In this document: piece by piece, positions 1 through 9,979 of the stretch
Position numbering within the stretch: position 1 is the stretch's first letter
Layout of the letters: the number at the start of each line of letters is the position of its first letter
Assembly: GCA_030762895.1 (NCBI GenBank)
Contig: CM061066.1
Span: 12,581,751-12,645,750, forward strand
DNA length: 64,000 nucleotides
Origin: Sophora flavescens
Taxonomy: Eukaryota; Streptophyta; Magnoliopsida; Fabales; Fabaceae
Reading direction: 5' to 3'
Program-made: the position numbers and the translations under genes
The notes under the pieces: generated by a model
Seen by the model: only the letters and a program-made list of their open reading frames with translations
What the model was told of the DNA's origin: nothing
Databases searched by the model: none

Positions 1-650
1 TTCATGCATTTTTTTCAAAAGACTGTGATCGGGTATGAAACCCAGTGGTAGATTACTAGTTTATTTATGGAAATGTATATGTATATATGTTTTCTTTTGT
101 GTCGCCATGCGGTTATTGTGTTAAGTCCTTATATTGGGTTCTCACCCTTACAAATATATCAGGTTCTTCTGGTAATTGCCGTTGTATCTTAGGGTACTAG
201 TACAGATGAAGCGAATGAGTTCTCTAAGTCACTTGCGGAATTAGATTCTAGATGCTTAAAGAAATATTTGTTTGTGGGAAAGACCACGGGGGTCTCTCCA
301 ATAATGTCTTGTAGAGCGACCAGCTTAGGAGTCTTGTTTTGTGTTTTATGTTGAAAAGGTCGGTAACTGTGATGCTGCAATATTATCCTTGTTTTAAGTT
401 TCTCTTTTTGTTAATTGAGACCTTTTGTAAATAAAAACGGCATGCTGTGGTGATTTTTTTCAAGAATATGACTTTACTATTTATTGTATGTATTAAGGTG
501 TTCTAGAGTTATTCACGGAAGAAAATTTTTACACCCGAGTTTTCTGCCCTATAAAAAATTAATTTTCCGATAGCAACCCGCGAATTGAAGTTTTATTTTC
601 CGAAATGAGTTAACAGGTAACTATTTGATGACCCAAATTAGGGTGTCACA
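1..650 (+). mobile_element. 3' end of an LTR (element 0), truncated by window start
   Basis: The stretch matches the last ~600 bp of solo LTR D and E: the box CTCACCCTTACAAATATATCAG is near 150-170, followed by the GACCAGCTTAGGAGTCT-like and AGGTCGGTAA segments, and it ends in GGGTGTCACA at 650. No primer-binding site follows, so this is the right-hand end of an element or a solo LTR. The AATAAA-like string at about 427-434 could be its polyadenylation signal. It belongs to the same superfamily as the other TGTAACACCC LTRs here but is its own family. Confidence 0.8.
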
Positions 651-765
651 TTACTAAGAACATGTAATGAGTAACCTAATAAGGATTAAATTACTGATTT
701 AATTTGATTAAAAAATAAACTAAAAATAAAACCAAATTAAGCCCACTCAAATCTAGATAGTCAAA
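651..765 (+). repeat. AT-rich older repeat fragment between element 0 and LTR1
   Basis: It contains the box ATGTAAtGAGTAACCTAATAAGG and ends with CCCACTCAAATCTAGATA. The same order of boxes recurs at 27736-27830 and 44215-44330 and, reversed, at 53880-54430. It is the unoccupied sequence into which the family A array inserted. The flank GTCAA (760-764) resembles GTCTA at 27478-27482, a possible degenerate target duplication. Confidence 0.6.
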
Positions 766-1383
766 TGTAACACCCCGATTTTCACTGCTTTCTAGTGTCG
801 GTAATTAATATATAAAAAATATATTTTTATCCAAGACTTAGAAAATTGTTTTGGGTAAAATACTGTTATTTTCCTGTCATGTTTTATATCTTAGGGTTAC
901 GATGCAATTTTGGGTTGAAAATTCAGACGGAACCCTGTCTGCGTTTTCACTGACAGTAAAGGTTTACTGCTCAGAAGACCTAATTTTGAGTCGTGAACGA
1001 GATGAAAAATGTTTTTATCGTATTTACTACGATACTGGAAGTTTTGAAAATTTTGGTAAAAAAATTAAAATATTATATTTGTTGCGGGCATATACGTCGA
1101 GATGTCTCTAGGAAGAGCTTGAGCCAGATGAATCGGGAAGTCGGCAACGTAGCAGAAATGTTGGATTGACCGACTTGACGAGCATTTATGACGAGTTTAT
1201 CCGTATCATAAATGGCCATAATGGCACATTTATGGCAACATTAAATTTTCCTATGAAATGACCAAAATGCCCTTGTCTTTTTATGACAATTTCTAAAAAA
1301 TGCCATTGGACAAGTTGACCAAACCTTGCCCAATCCTCACGGTTTCAATAGTGTCATCTTCCCTAAGTTGGTTGTTTTCTTCA

Positions 1384-1391
1384 TATAAATA
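1384..1391 (+). promoter_or_regulatory. TATA box of LTR1
   Basis: TATAAATA lies in the 5' part of the LTR, about 620 bp from its start, followed by a CT-rich leader. The same box is present at 10598-10605 (LTR2) and 19843-19850 (LTR3), and equivalents occur at 39688-39694 (C), 49696-49705 (D) and 26413-26420 on the minus strand (E). It should place transcription start roughly 30 bp downstream, which makes U3 about 650 bp and the leader before gag about 4 kb. Confidence 0.7.
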
Positions 1392-2366
1392 CCATTCTTC
1401 CATTTTCATGACTTTTTTTTTCTTCAAAGTTCATACTTTTCCCATAAGAACACCATAGGAAAAATTCAAAAGAAACTCATCCAAAATTTGTTTTCTTGGA
1501 TCAACAAGAGGTAATACCTTATTCTCTTGTCATTTAAATCCTTTCTCTTCACAACTTTTGATAGATTCATGGCTAAGATTCATATGTTCTTCATTTGTTC
1601 AAAGTTCATGAAACTAGATTCAAAAATTCATAACTAATTCTAGAAAAATCCTTTTGACATGAAACCAATTGCTATGATCTTATAATCATCTCTATTTTCA
1701 TCATCTAGAAGCACAAGATCATGAGAAATTTCTTTCCTTGATTTCTGGTTATGGTCGAACCTAGGTTAACTTTGAGTTTTTAGGTTTTGTTTCATTTTCA
1801 AAACTTGATTCATGATTCAATCCTTTTGTATCTTGCTAGTTCTTGTATTCAAGTATATAGAAGATCAAAAAAATCAAACTTTAACCTATTAATCTCATCA
1901 AAACCGAAACCCTAGATTTGTGTACTTAAGGGTTTTGTGATTCAAAAGTTGTTTGTAACACTTGAATCAAACTCTAAACTTTGTATGTTGATTTAATCCA
2001 AGAGTTGATGAAATTTCAAAATTTCTAGCCTATGGAGCTTGAGGAAATCCGAACCCTAGTTCTTAGAACTAGATGAGTTTAGTTCATGACTTAGTTCTTA
2101 ATCATGGTTAAAGTGATTAATCATGCTTAATTAACTTATGGATCATTAATCCTTAAGTTAATCAAATTTTAATTTTTCCTAACCTAGATAATGGGTTGAA
2201 GCCGAACCCTAACCTTCATAAACTAAGTGAATTGTTGTTTGATTTGATTTATTTTGGTTGTAATTCGTTTGAAGGAAATAACTGAGTTAGCTGAGTCAAG
2301 CTGACGGAGAAAAATCAGATCAGGATCAGAAAAAATTAACAAGAAATATAGTGTGGTCTTCAAGAT

Positions 2367-4294
2367 GTAAGGGTGTATGCCTGAGGAGTTGAGATAATCT
2401 CATGCTTATTTGTGGAGTCATGTATTAATTTTATGTATGCAATAGTTTATTTTATTATACTGTTTACTATTAACTGCTAGATTGATGTGATGTTTATCTG
2501 AGTAATTGAATTGAAGTGATGTGTGAACTTACATGATTATGATTATTTGTTTATATTATAATTGTGATGCATGTCATAAATTAATATATGCCATGTCATT
2601 TAGTGATTGGAATTTATCTGCTGTTGAGTGTTAGACTGAGTAACCTGACAATGGTCAGTGTTAAAAAAATTAATTAAGGATAAAAACTTACTAAGCTTGG
2701 ATAATTAATCAGAGGGATTAATTCGGGAGATTTTGAGAAAAATGAAAAAAAAATTATTATTTTAATAATATTTTGTGAAAACAGTGTAAATAAGCAATAG
2801 TAAGGGCGAAACCGTGAAATTTTTCACAGGCTCTAATTTTTATATAATAAATTCAATTTTATTATAAAATGTTATTTAAAGTGATTAAGTTCCAAAAATA
2901 ATATTTACAGTAGTCAGAACAATTACTTCTGACATAGGAGTGATATTAGTTATTTAATATTATTTAATTAATATTATTTAATATTAAATATTTAATTATT
3001 TAAATTTTCGAAATTTATTTATTTAATCTTTTTATTTATTAAAATTTTTGTTTTGTTGACCTTTATTGGAAATTATTTCTTAAAAGTGAAATAATTAGAA
3101 ATCAAAAGAAATTATAAATGATTTTTGAAATTTATTAATGTTTTAACAGAAAAGAATTTATGTAACAATGTTTTTATTCAGTGAAAGTATTGCGTTAAAC
3201 TTGGATGAATTTTCAAAGCTTGGTTTTGTTTTACACTGAGCAAAATGTTTTATAAGCAGATAAATGAGCCTAGAACCGAGACGTCGGGATTCTAGTGTTG
3301 TATGGACACGTAGATCAAGGATCTGTGTCATGGGACGGAGTGTCCTGCAAGTTTTGTTTTTGGACTGTGTGTGTCCTAAATTGATGTGGACAGTGTGAGT
3401 TCCATATCCGCGAGCCTAAAAACTGGTGCATCGGTTTAAGGGCATCGTGATTGAGCATTCGACTGTATGTCCTATGTTGAGATTAAAAGATTTGGACTGT
3501 GTGTCCTGTATTTGTTTTAAGTGAAAAGTCTTAATTAAAAGAATTAAGCATGGTCGTTAAGCTTTGTGCTTCGATGAGGAAAGATTATTACGACAAAGAA
3601 AACAAACGAGAATAAAAGTTTTTCTCATGCATTTAATGGCCATTGTGTCATGTAAATGGCATTGAATCCAGAGTGGATCAATGTATATGACAGACGTGTC
3701 AGGTGGTGATGATCATTGAGGTCCGGAGTGGATCAATGTATCTTTTATAGGACTTTGTGTCCAAATTGATAGGACTTTGTGTCCAGATTGAATATATGTG
3801 CCGCTATTTTCTATCGGGAATGGGGGAATAGTGTCATTGCTTTGCATGAGCATCCTAACGGGAATGGGGATGTGCACAATTGTGTTATGTGCTTTGCATG
3901 AGCATCCTAACGGGAATGGGGATGTGCACAATTGTGTTAGGTGCTGGCATGAACATCCTATCGGGAATGGGGATGTACACCATTTATTTTCTTGGGCATT
4001 GTTTTGTCCGTTTTTACAATGCGCCATGTGCGAGCCTGATCAGCTTGAAACGAAACAGAAAGTTGTGGGATCTCCGGAGATTAGGTATCAAATTAGAAAT
4101 TGAATATAGAAGTGTCATGCATTCTTATAAAATGACGATGACTGTCGGGCATGAGGCCCTATGAATTATATCATTCTTCTGTTATAATTAATGTTATTAT
4201 ACTGTGAATACATGGTAATTGCTATTTGAGAGTCGTGCATGGGGTTGTCTTATAAAACTCATATATTGGAAACTCACCCTTACAAACATTTTAG
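2367..4294 (+). other. Intron-like segment inside LTR1
   Basis: The donor-like GTAAGGG at 2367 follows CTTCAAGAT, and the acceptor-like TTACAAACATTTTAG ends at 4294. Corresponding pairs occur in LTR2 (11561-13540, GC donor), LTR3 (20825-22767), B1 (29910-31885), B2 (37667-39097 before allowing for a deletion), C (40781-42789), D (51145-52659) and E (25132 down to 23711, minus strand). Both boundaries are among the best-conserved sequences between these divergent LTRs. Splicing itself is inferred, not observed. Confidence 0.55.
3841..3994 (+). repeat. 52-bp tandem repeat, three units, in LTR1
   Basis: Three consecutive units start at 3841, 3893 and about 3944, each carrying GCATGARCATCCTA followed by CGGGAATGGGGATGT. 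The same triplet occurs in LTR2 (about 13087-13235) and LTR3 (about 22322-22470). Family B LTRs have a single unit, so the expansion is specific to family A. Short open frames on both strands here are by-products of the repeat. Confidence 0.9.
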
Positions 4295-4804
4295 ATGGAT
4301 CCGGACGAGGTGGATTTGAACTACTCGAGGGTCCGATCCCTGACGTTTGACAACGCTGATAGAGGAGACGCCTGGGTTATTAACCCAGGGGCTCGGAGTG
4401 CTACCTATACTGGTCCGTTAAGGACACTCCGAGGTATAGTCGCTGAAGGACCACAACAGTTAGTACATAGCAGGGAAACAATTGAGATATCGCTACCACC
4501 CATCTGGATGATACTACAGTATTTAGTACAACATGGAAGTCTGGAACACCAACCGCCTCAGTTTATTCAACCACTACAATAAGTTGCACCAGGATCACCT
4601 CCTGCACCCATTATATTAGTTCCAGAGAACATTCCGGAGGAGATGGAGGAAGACCCAGAGGAGAATCCGGTGGAAAATCCTGACTATGTTCCTATAGCAG
4701 AAGAATGGTCTGGAGCTGCTGGAGAGGGGGATGTTGTATCCTCTCCAGACACATCTTCAGGGGGTGGGGGAGTGTACACTGGGCTTCCCAATGGTTTTAT
4801 ATAG
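4295..4804 (+). pseudogene. LTR-borne ORF in LTR1, one internal stop
   Basis: A 169-codon frame starts MDPDEVDLNYSRVRSLTF directly after the acceptor-like AG at 4293-4294 and ends at TAG 4802-4804. LTR1 carries one TAA at 4580-4582, where LTR2 and LTR3 have CAA. The predicted protein has an N-terminal part with GPLRTLRG and PPIWMILQYL, then an acidic proline/glutamate-rich region (EEMEEDPEEN) and a glycine-rich end (SSGGGGVYTGLPNGFI). There is no signal peptide or membrane segment. I do not recognise a domain. LTR families B, C, D and 0 have unrelated sequence after the same acceptor, so this exon is an acquisition or replacement specific to family A. Confidence 0.5.
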
Positions 4805-5226
4805 TGGTGACCAGCTTAGGATGTAGTTTTAGGAAGAGTGGGAATTTTAGAATAGTCTGAATTAGTGACTCCTGGGAGTCATCTTTTAAGTAGTATTTTT
4901 AGACACCCACTATGACTTAGTTGTAAAATTTCTGATGATGTAAAATATGTGTGACAAGTGGATCATGACCTAGTAAGAAAAGGGTCATTTGTAAAATAGA
5001 GAAGTATATGTGAAATATATATATAGTGGTGTATATTATATTATGAGAGTTTGAATGTATGTGCAGAAAAAGAAAAAATTTCATCACTATTTTTTAAAAA
5101 GAAGTATAGGGAATTAGAAAATGCATCTTATTTTCCGAAGAAAACCAGCAACTTAATATTTTATTTAGTTTGATGTTTGGGTAATGTTACGTAAATGTGA
5201 TACCTGAAAAGGGGGTGTCGCATTAG

Positions 5227-5238
5227 TGGTATCAGAGC
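5227..5238 (+). promoter_or_regulatory. Primer-binding site, tRNA-iMet type (A1)
   Basis: TGGTATCAGAGC, complementary to the 3' end of plant initiator tRNA-Met, starts 5 bp after the LTR1 end. It recurs at 14472-14483 (A2) and 32619-32630 (B). It marks minus-strand cDNA priming and fixes the LTR/internal boundary. Confidence 0.95.
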
Positions 5239-5388
5239 TGGTCGAGTCTTTCGGGAAATCTTTGGGAGCAGGTCTGTTGTGTTGATGTTGTGTGATCTCT
5301 GAAGAGAATTGTTTGAATTATTTATTAGAAGTAATATGTGTTAGTTATTAGATTAAAGTCTTATTTTCTGGTTGCCATTTAACTGATT

Positions 5389-8300
5389 ATGTCTTGTATG
5401 TCAGTTATGGAACCAGAGGGTGGACTAGGACGTGGACGTGGACGTGGTCGTGGACGTGGACGCGGTCGAGGAAGAGGACGTAGGGGTGGTCATGTTAACG
5501 GTCAAGAGAATTTTGAGGAAAATTATGAAGAAGGAGGAGTTATGAACTTTGCTGCACAAGCAATGGCGGATGTAGCTGCTGCTATTATACAACAAACTGC
5601 AACGATGGCTGCCCAGAATTTGCAGGAACAAATTCGGGCGGAACAGGATGCTGAAGGTAGAAGTCTTACTGCTTTTAGACGCCAGAATCCTCCACAATTT
5701 CATGGAGATGTGGATCCTGTTAAGGCTGACTTATGGATTCAGGAAGTGGAGAAGATTTTTGAATTGATCAATAGTCCAAAAGGAGTGAAGGTACCGTATG
5801 CTACTCATTTGCTGTTAGGGGATGCTGAATATTGGTGGAAAGGTACGAAGCAACTATTAGAAGTAGAAAATCAGGTGATTACTTGGGAGATATTTAAGAA
5901 CATGTTTCTGAACAAGTATTTTCTACAAAGCGCTCGAGCAGAGAAGGAGCAGGAATTTTTACGTCTATCTCAAAGGGATTTAACTGTAGGAGAGTATGCA
6001 GCTAAATTCGAGTCATTGGCCAAATACTTTCACTTTTTTCAAAATAATCCGGATGAAGATTGTAAGTGTGAACATTTTGAAGCAGGATTACTGTTCGAGA
6101 TTAAGGAATCTGTACTTCCATTGGAAATCAGGAATTTCCAAGCTTTGGTTGAGAAATGTAGAAAGATGGAGCAAATGAGAAAGGGAAGAGATAACAGAGG
6201 ATATGCGGGTGGACCATCAAAATCAAAAAGTCAATATCAGAACCACAAAGGGAAGCAGGTCCAGAGTAAACCGTATTATCGAGCACCGGGAAATAATCGT
6301 TATCAACAACCCTATCATCCTGTAGCTACTGCATCAAGTGGTGGAGACCAGAAGAATCGAAATCAAAACACCATCAGGAAATGTTTCAAGTGTGGAGACC
6401 CAAATCATATGGCGAATAATTGTCCAGTGAAAGTAACCAGGTGTTATACTTGTGGTAAGGTGGGACATATGGCTAGAGACTGTGGTAAACCAAGGACTAC
6501 ACCAGTTGTCAATACTGTCAAGACCAATAAACTGATAGCTAAGGGGAGAGTTTACACCATGAGTGGTGCTGAGGCTTCTGATTCTGACGATCTCATACAA
6601 GGTAGTTGTGACATAACTGGTAATCTCTTAACTGTACTTTTTAATTCGGGTGTGACGCATTCCTTTATTTCGATGGATATTGTGAAACATTTGAAATTGC
6701 CTATCTCATCTTTGTCTTATGACTTGATTGTTTCAACTCCAACTGCTAGGCCAGTTGTTGTGAATTCTATATGTCTGAACTGTCCTATTGTTATTCAGGA
6801 TAGACATTTTCTTGTTGATTTGATATGCCTGCCTTTAATACAGTTAGATGTAATTTTAGGCATGGATTGGTTATCTTCCAACCAAATTATGTTAGATTGT
6901 GCAAATAAGACTCTAGTTTTTCCTAATCCTGAGATTTATGGAATTTTATCTACCAACCATATAAGAACTTTTTCGAGAGAAAGAGGTCAAGGATACATGC
7001 TTTTAACTAACTTAGAAGTCGAGAAGGAGATCGATTTGAGTACTCTGCCTATTGTGAGAGAATTTCCGGATGTGTTTCCTAATGATGTCCCTGGATTGCC
7101 GCCAGTAAGAGAAATTGAATTCTCCATCGATTTGATACCAGGAACAGGGCCGATTTCTATTTCTCCGTATAGGATGGCGCCTACAGAGCTTGCAGAATTG
7201 AAAACTCAACTAGAGGACCTTTTGTCAAAACAATTCATTCGACCAAGTGTTTCTCTGTGGGGAGCACCAGTTCTGTTAGTAAGAAAGAAAGACGGAGGTT
7301 CGAGACTTTGTGTGGATTTTCGACAACTAAATAAAGTGACGATTAAGAATAAGTATCCGTTACCGCGTATATATGATCTGATGGATCAATTGCGAGGAGC
7401 TGTTGTGTTCTCGAAGATTGACTTGAGAACAGGTTATCATCATATTAGAGTAAAAAGTGAAGATATTCCAAAAACTGCGTTCAGAACTCGTTACGGACAT
7501 TATGAATATCTCGTAATGCCATTCAGAGTAACCAATGCACCAGCCGTTTTCATGGACTATATGAACCGGATTTTTCGACCGTTTCTTGATAAGTTTGTTA
7601 GGGTGTTCATTGATGACATTCTTATTTACTCTAAGAGTAATGAGGAACATAAAGAACATTTGCAACAAGTTTTACAGATTTTACGTGAGAAAACTCTGTA
7701 TGCAAAATTGTCTAAGTGTGAATTTTGGCTTAAAGAAGTGAAATTTTTAGGACATGTAATTACCGAGGAAGGCATTGTTGTCGATCCCGCAAAAGTGGAA
7801 GCGGTACTTTCTTGGGAAAGACCAAAGACAGTAACGGAGATCAGAAGTTTTGGGGGTCTAGCCGATTACTATAGAAGATTTATTGAAGGATTTTCTAAGA
7901 TAGTTGTGCCGTTAACTTTGCTTACGAGAAAAGATCAACCTTTTGTGTGGGAAGGCAAATGTGAAGAAAGTTTTCAGAAGATCAAGGAACAATTGACAAC
8001 TTCACCAGTTTTAATACTACCTGAACCAAATGAACCTTACGAAGTGTATTGTGATGCTTCTTATCAAGGTTTAGGATGTGTGTTGATGCAACATAGGAAA
8101 GTTGTAGCTTACTCATCACGTCAATTGAAGACACATGAAAGAAATTATCCGACGCATGATCTGGAGTTGGCTGCAGTGGTTTTTGCACTAAAGATCTGGA
8201 GGCATTACTTGTACGGAGCAATATTCGATGTCTTCAGTGACCACAAAAGTTTAAAGTATCTGTTTGATCAGAAGGAGCTCAACATGAGACAAAGACGTTG

Positions 8301-9942
8301 GATGGAATTTTTAAAAGATTACGATTTCAAATTGTAGTATCATCCTGGAAAGGCTAATGTTGTAGCTGACGCACTTAGTAGAAAAGCCATTCATATCTCA
8401 GTTATGATGGTAAGGGAATTGAAATTAATAGAAGAGTTCCGTGATCTCAATTTGATTATGGAATTTGATAAAGAGAAAATCAGTGTGGGAATGATCAAAA
8501 TTTCTAGTGGATTAATGGAAGAAATCCGGGAACGACAAATTTCGGATGTATATCTTCAAGAAAAGAGGGAATTGATGAAACAAGGAAAAGTTGCAGAATT
8601 TAGGTTGGGATCAGATCATATCTTAAGGAGCAATGGACGAATATGTGTACCTGATAATCCTGAGATGAGAAAGTTGATTTTAGATGAATCCCATAAGAGT
8701 AAGTTAAGTATTCATCCTGGATCGAAGAAGATGTACCAAGACTTGAAACAAAGATTTTGGTGGCCAGGCATGAAAAAGCAAGTAGCAGAATACGTTGCAT
8801 CTTGTCTGACGTGTCAAAAAGTAAAGGTGGAACATCAGAGGCCAGGAGGTATGCTTACATCACTAGATATACCATAATGGAAGTGGGACAGCATATCAAT
8901 GGATTTTGTGGTAAGTTTACCACGAACTTCTAATGGCTTTGATTCAATTTGGGTAATTGTTGACAGGTTAACGAAATCAGCACATTTCTTACCTGTTAAG
9001 ATTAATTATACAGTAGAGAAATTGACGGATATCTATATCAAGGAAGTAATCAGATTACATGGGATACCATCGAGTATTGTGTCAGATAGAGATCCAAAGT
9101 TTACTTCACGTTTTTGGGGAAGTTTACATCGAGCCTTAGGAACTAAGTTAAGGTTAAGTTCAGCTTATCATCCTCAAACTGATGGACAAACGGAAAGAAC
9201 GATTCAATCATTAGAAGATTTGCTGAGAGCATGTGATTTAGATCATCGAGGAAGTTGGGATGATTTGTTATCGCTGATTGAATTCACATATAACAACAGT
9301 TTTCATTCAAGCATAGGGATGGCACCCTATGAGGCTTTGTATGGAAGGAAATGTCAAACACCTTTGTGTTGGTACCAAGAAGGGGAGAGTATGATGTTAG
9401 GGCCTGAAATCGTACAGCAGACGACGGAAAAAGTAAAACAAATCCGTGAAAAGATGAAAACAGCACAAAGTAGACAGAAGAGTTATTCAGATCAAAGGAG
9501 ACGACCTCTCGAGTTTGAAGAAGGTGAACATGTATTTCTGAGAGTCACACCAATGACTGGGATAGGTAAGGTTATGAAATCCAGAAAACTCACTCCTAAA
9601 TTCATCGGACCATACCAAATTCTTTGTCGTGTTGGTCCAGTAGCCTATAAAATTTCTTTGCCGCCTTTTCTTTCAAATATTCATGATGTGTTCCATGTTT
9701 CACAACTAAGGAAGTATATTCCTGATCCATCACATATAATCGAACCTGATGAAGTACAATTAAAAGAAAACTTGTCTTATGAGACTTCACCTGTACGGAT
9801 CGAAGATAAGATGATTAAGCAGCTCAGGGGTAAGCAAATCTCATTAGTTAAAGTTATTTGGAATGAAACTACTGGAGAAGCGCCGTGGGAGGCTGAGGAT
9901 AAGATGAGATTACAATATCCTAAACTTTTTACAGGTACGTAA
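5389..9942 (+). pseudogene. gag-pol polyprotein of element A1 (Tekay/Del-type chromovirus), two stops
   Basis: One frame of 1517 codons runs from ATG 5389; the conserved start is probably ATG 5407 (MEPEGGLGRG), the only start kept in element B. Order: Arg/Gly tract (residues ~14-34), capsid-like gag, two CCHC knuckles (from C332 and C352), aspartic protease, reverse transcriptase with FIDD at 740-743, RNase H with D889, integrase zinc finger (H1102; CxxC from ~1139), integrase core D1172/D1233/E1269 with 35 residues between the last two, a GPY region and a C-terminal chromodomain. Defects: TAG at codon 983 (8335) between RNase H and integrase, TAA at codon 1163 (8875), protease catalytic Asp changed to Asn (N419), and Arg for Gly in the RT motif MPFRVTNAPA. 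It follows the leader directly and ends 37 bp before LTR2. It cannot make active protease or integrase as read. Confidence 0.95.
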
Positions 9943-9966
9943 TTTCGAGGACGAAATTTTTTTTTT

Positions 9967-9979
9967 AGTGGGGTAGTAA
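9967..9979 (+). promoter_or_regulatory. Polypurine tract of A1
   Basis: AGTGGGGTAGTAA abuts the TG of LTR2 and is preceded by TTTCGAGGACGAAA, a sequence typical of the 3' end of plant Tekay/Del elements. Identical tracts occur at 19212-19224 (A2) and 36011-36023 (B). It is the presumed primer for plus-strand DNA synthesis. Confidence 0.85.

Larger units (their letters stand above)
766..5222 (+). mobile_element. LTR1 of the family A Ty3/gypsy (Tekay-type) array
   Basis: A 4457-bp LTR that begins TGTAACACCCCGATTTTC and ends GGGGGTGTCGCA, followed at once by a tRNA-Met primer-binding site. LTR2 (9980-14467) and LTR3 (19225-27477, interrupted) are close copies, differing by scattered substitutions and small indels. 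Within it lie a TATA box, a three-unit 52-bp tandem repeat, an intron-like segment and a 169-codon reading frame, described separately. The length is unusual: the LTR is nearly as long as the 4757-bp coding body. Confidence 0.95.

Noticed and set aside
851..1111. Short frame near the start of each A and B LTR
   Set aside because: It lies upstream of or at the LTR promoter, uses a non-ATG start, and changes freely between copies; better explained as U3 sequence.
3713..4103. Overlapping ~100-codon frames on both strands in LTR1 (and equivalents in LTR2/LTR3)
   Set aside because: They are produced by the 52-bp tandem repeat, are Cys/Pro- or Gly/Met-rich by translation of the repeat, and have no homologue in family B.
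5425..5703. Minus-strand frames opposite gag-pol
   Set aside because: Mirror images of the Arg/Gly tract and other codon-biased gag-pol regions.
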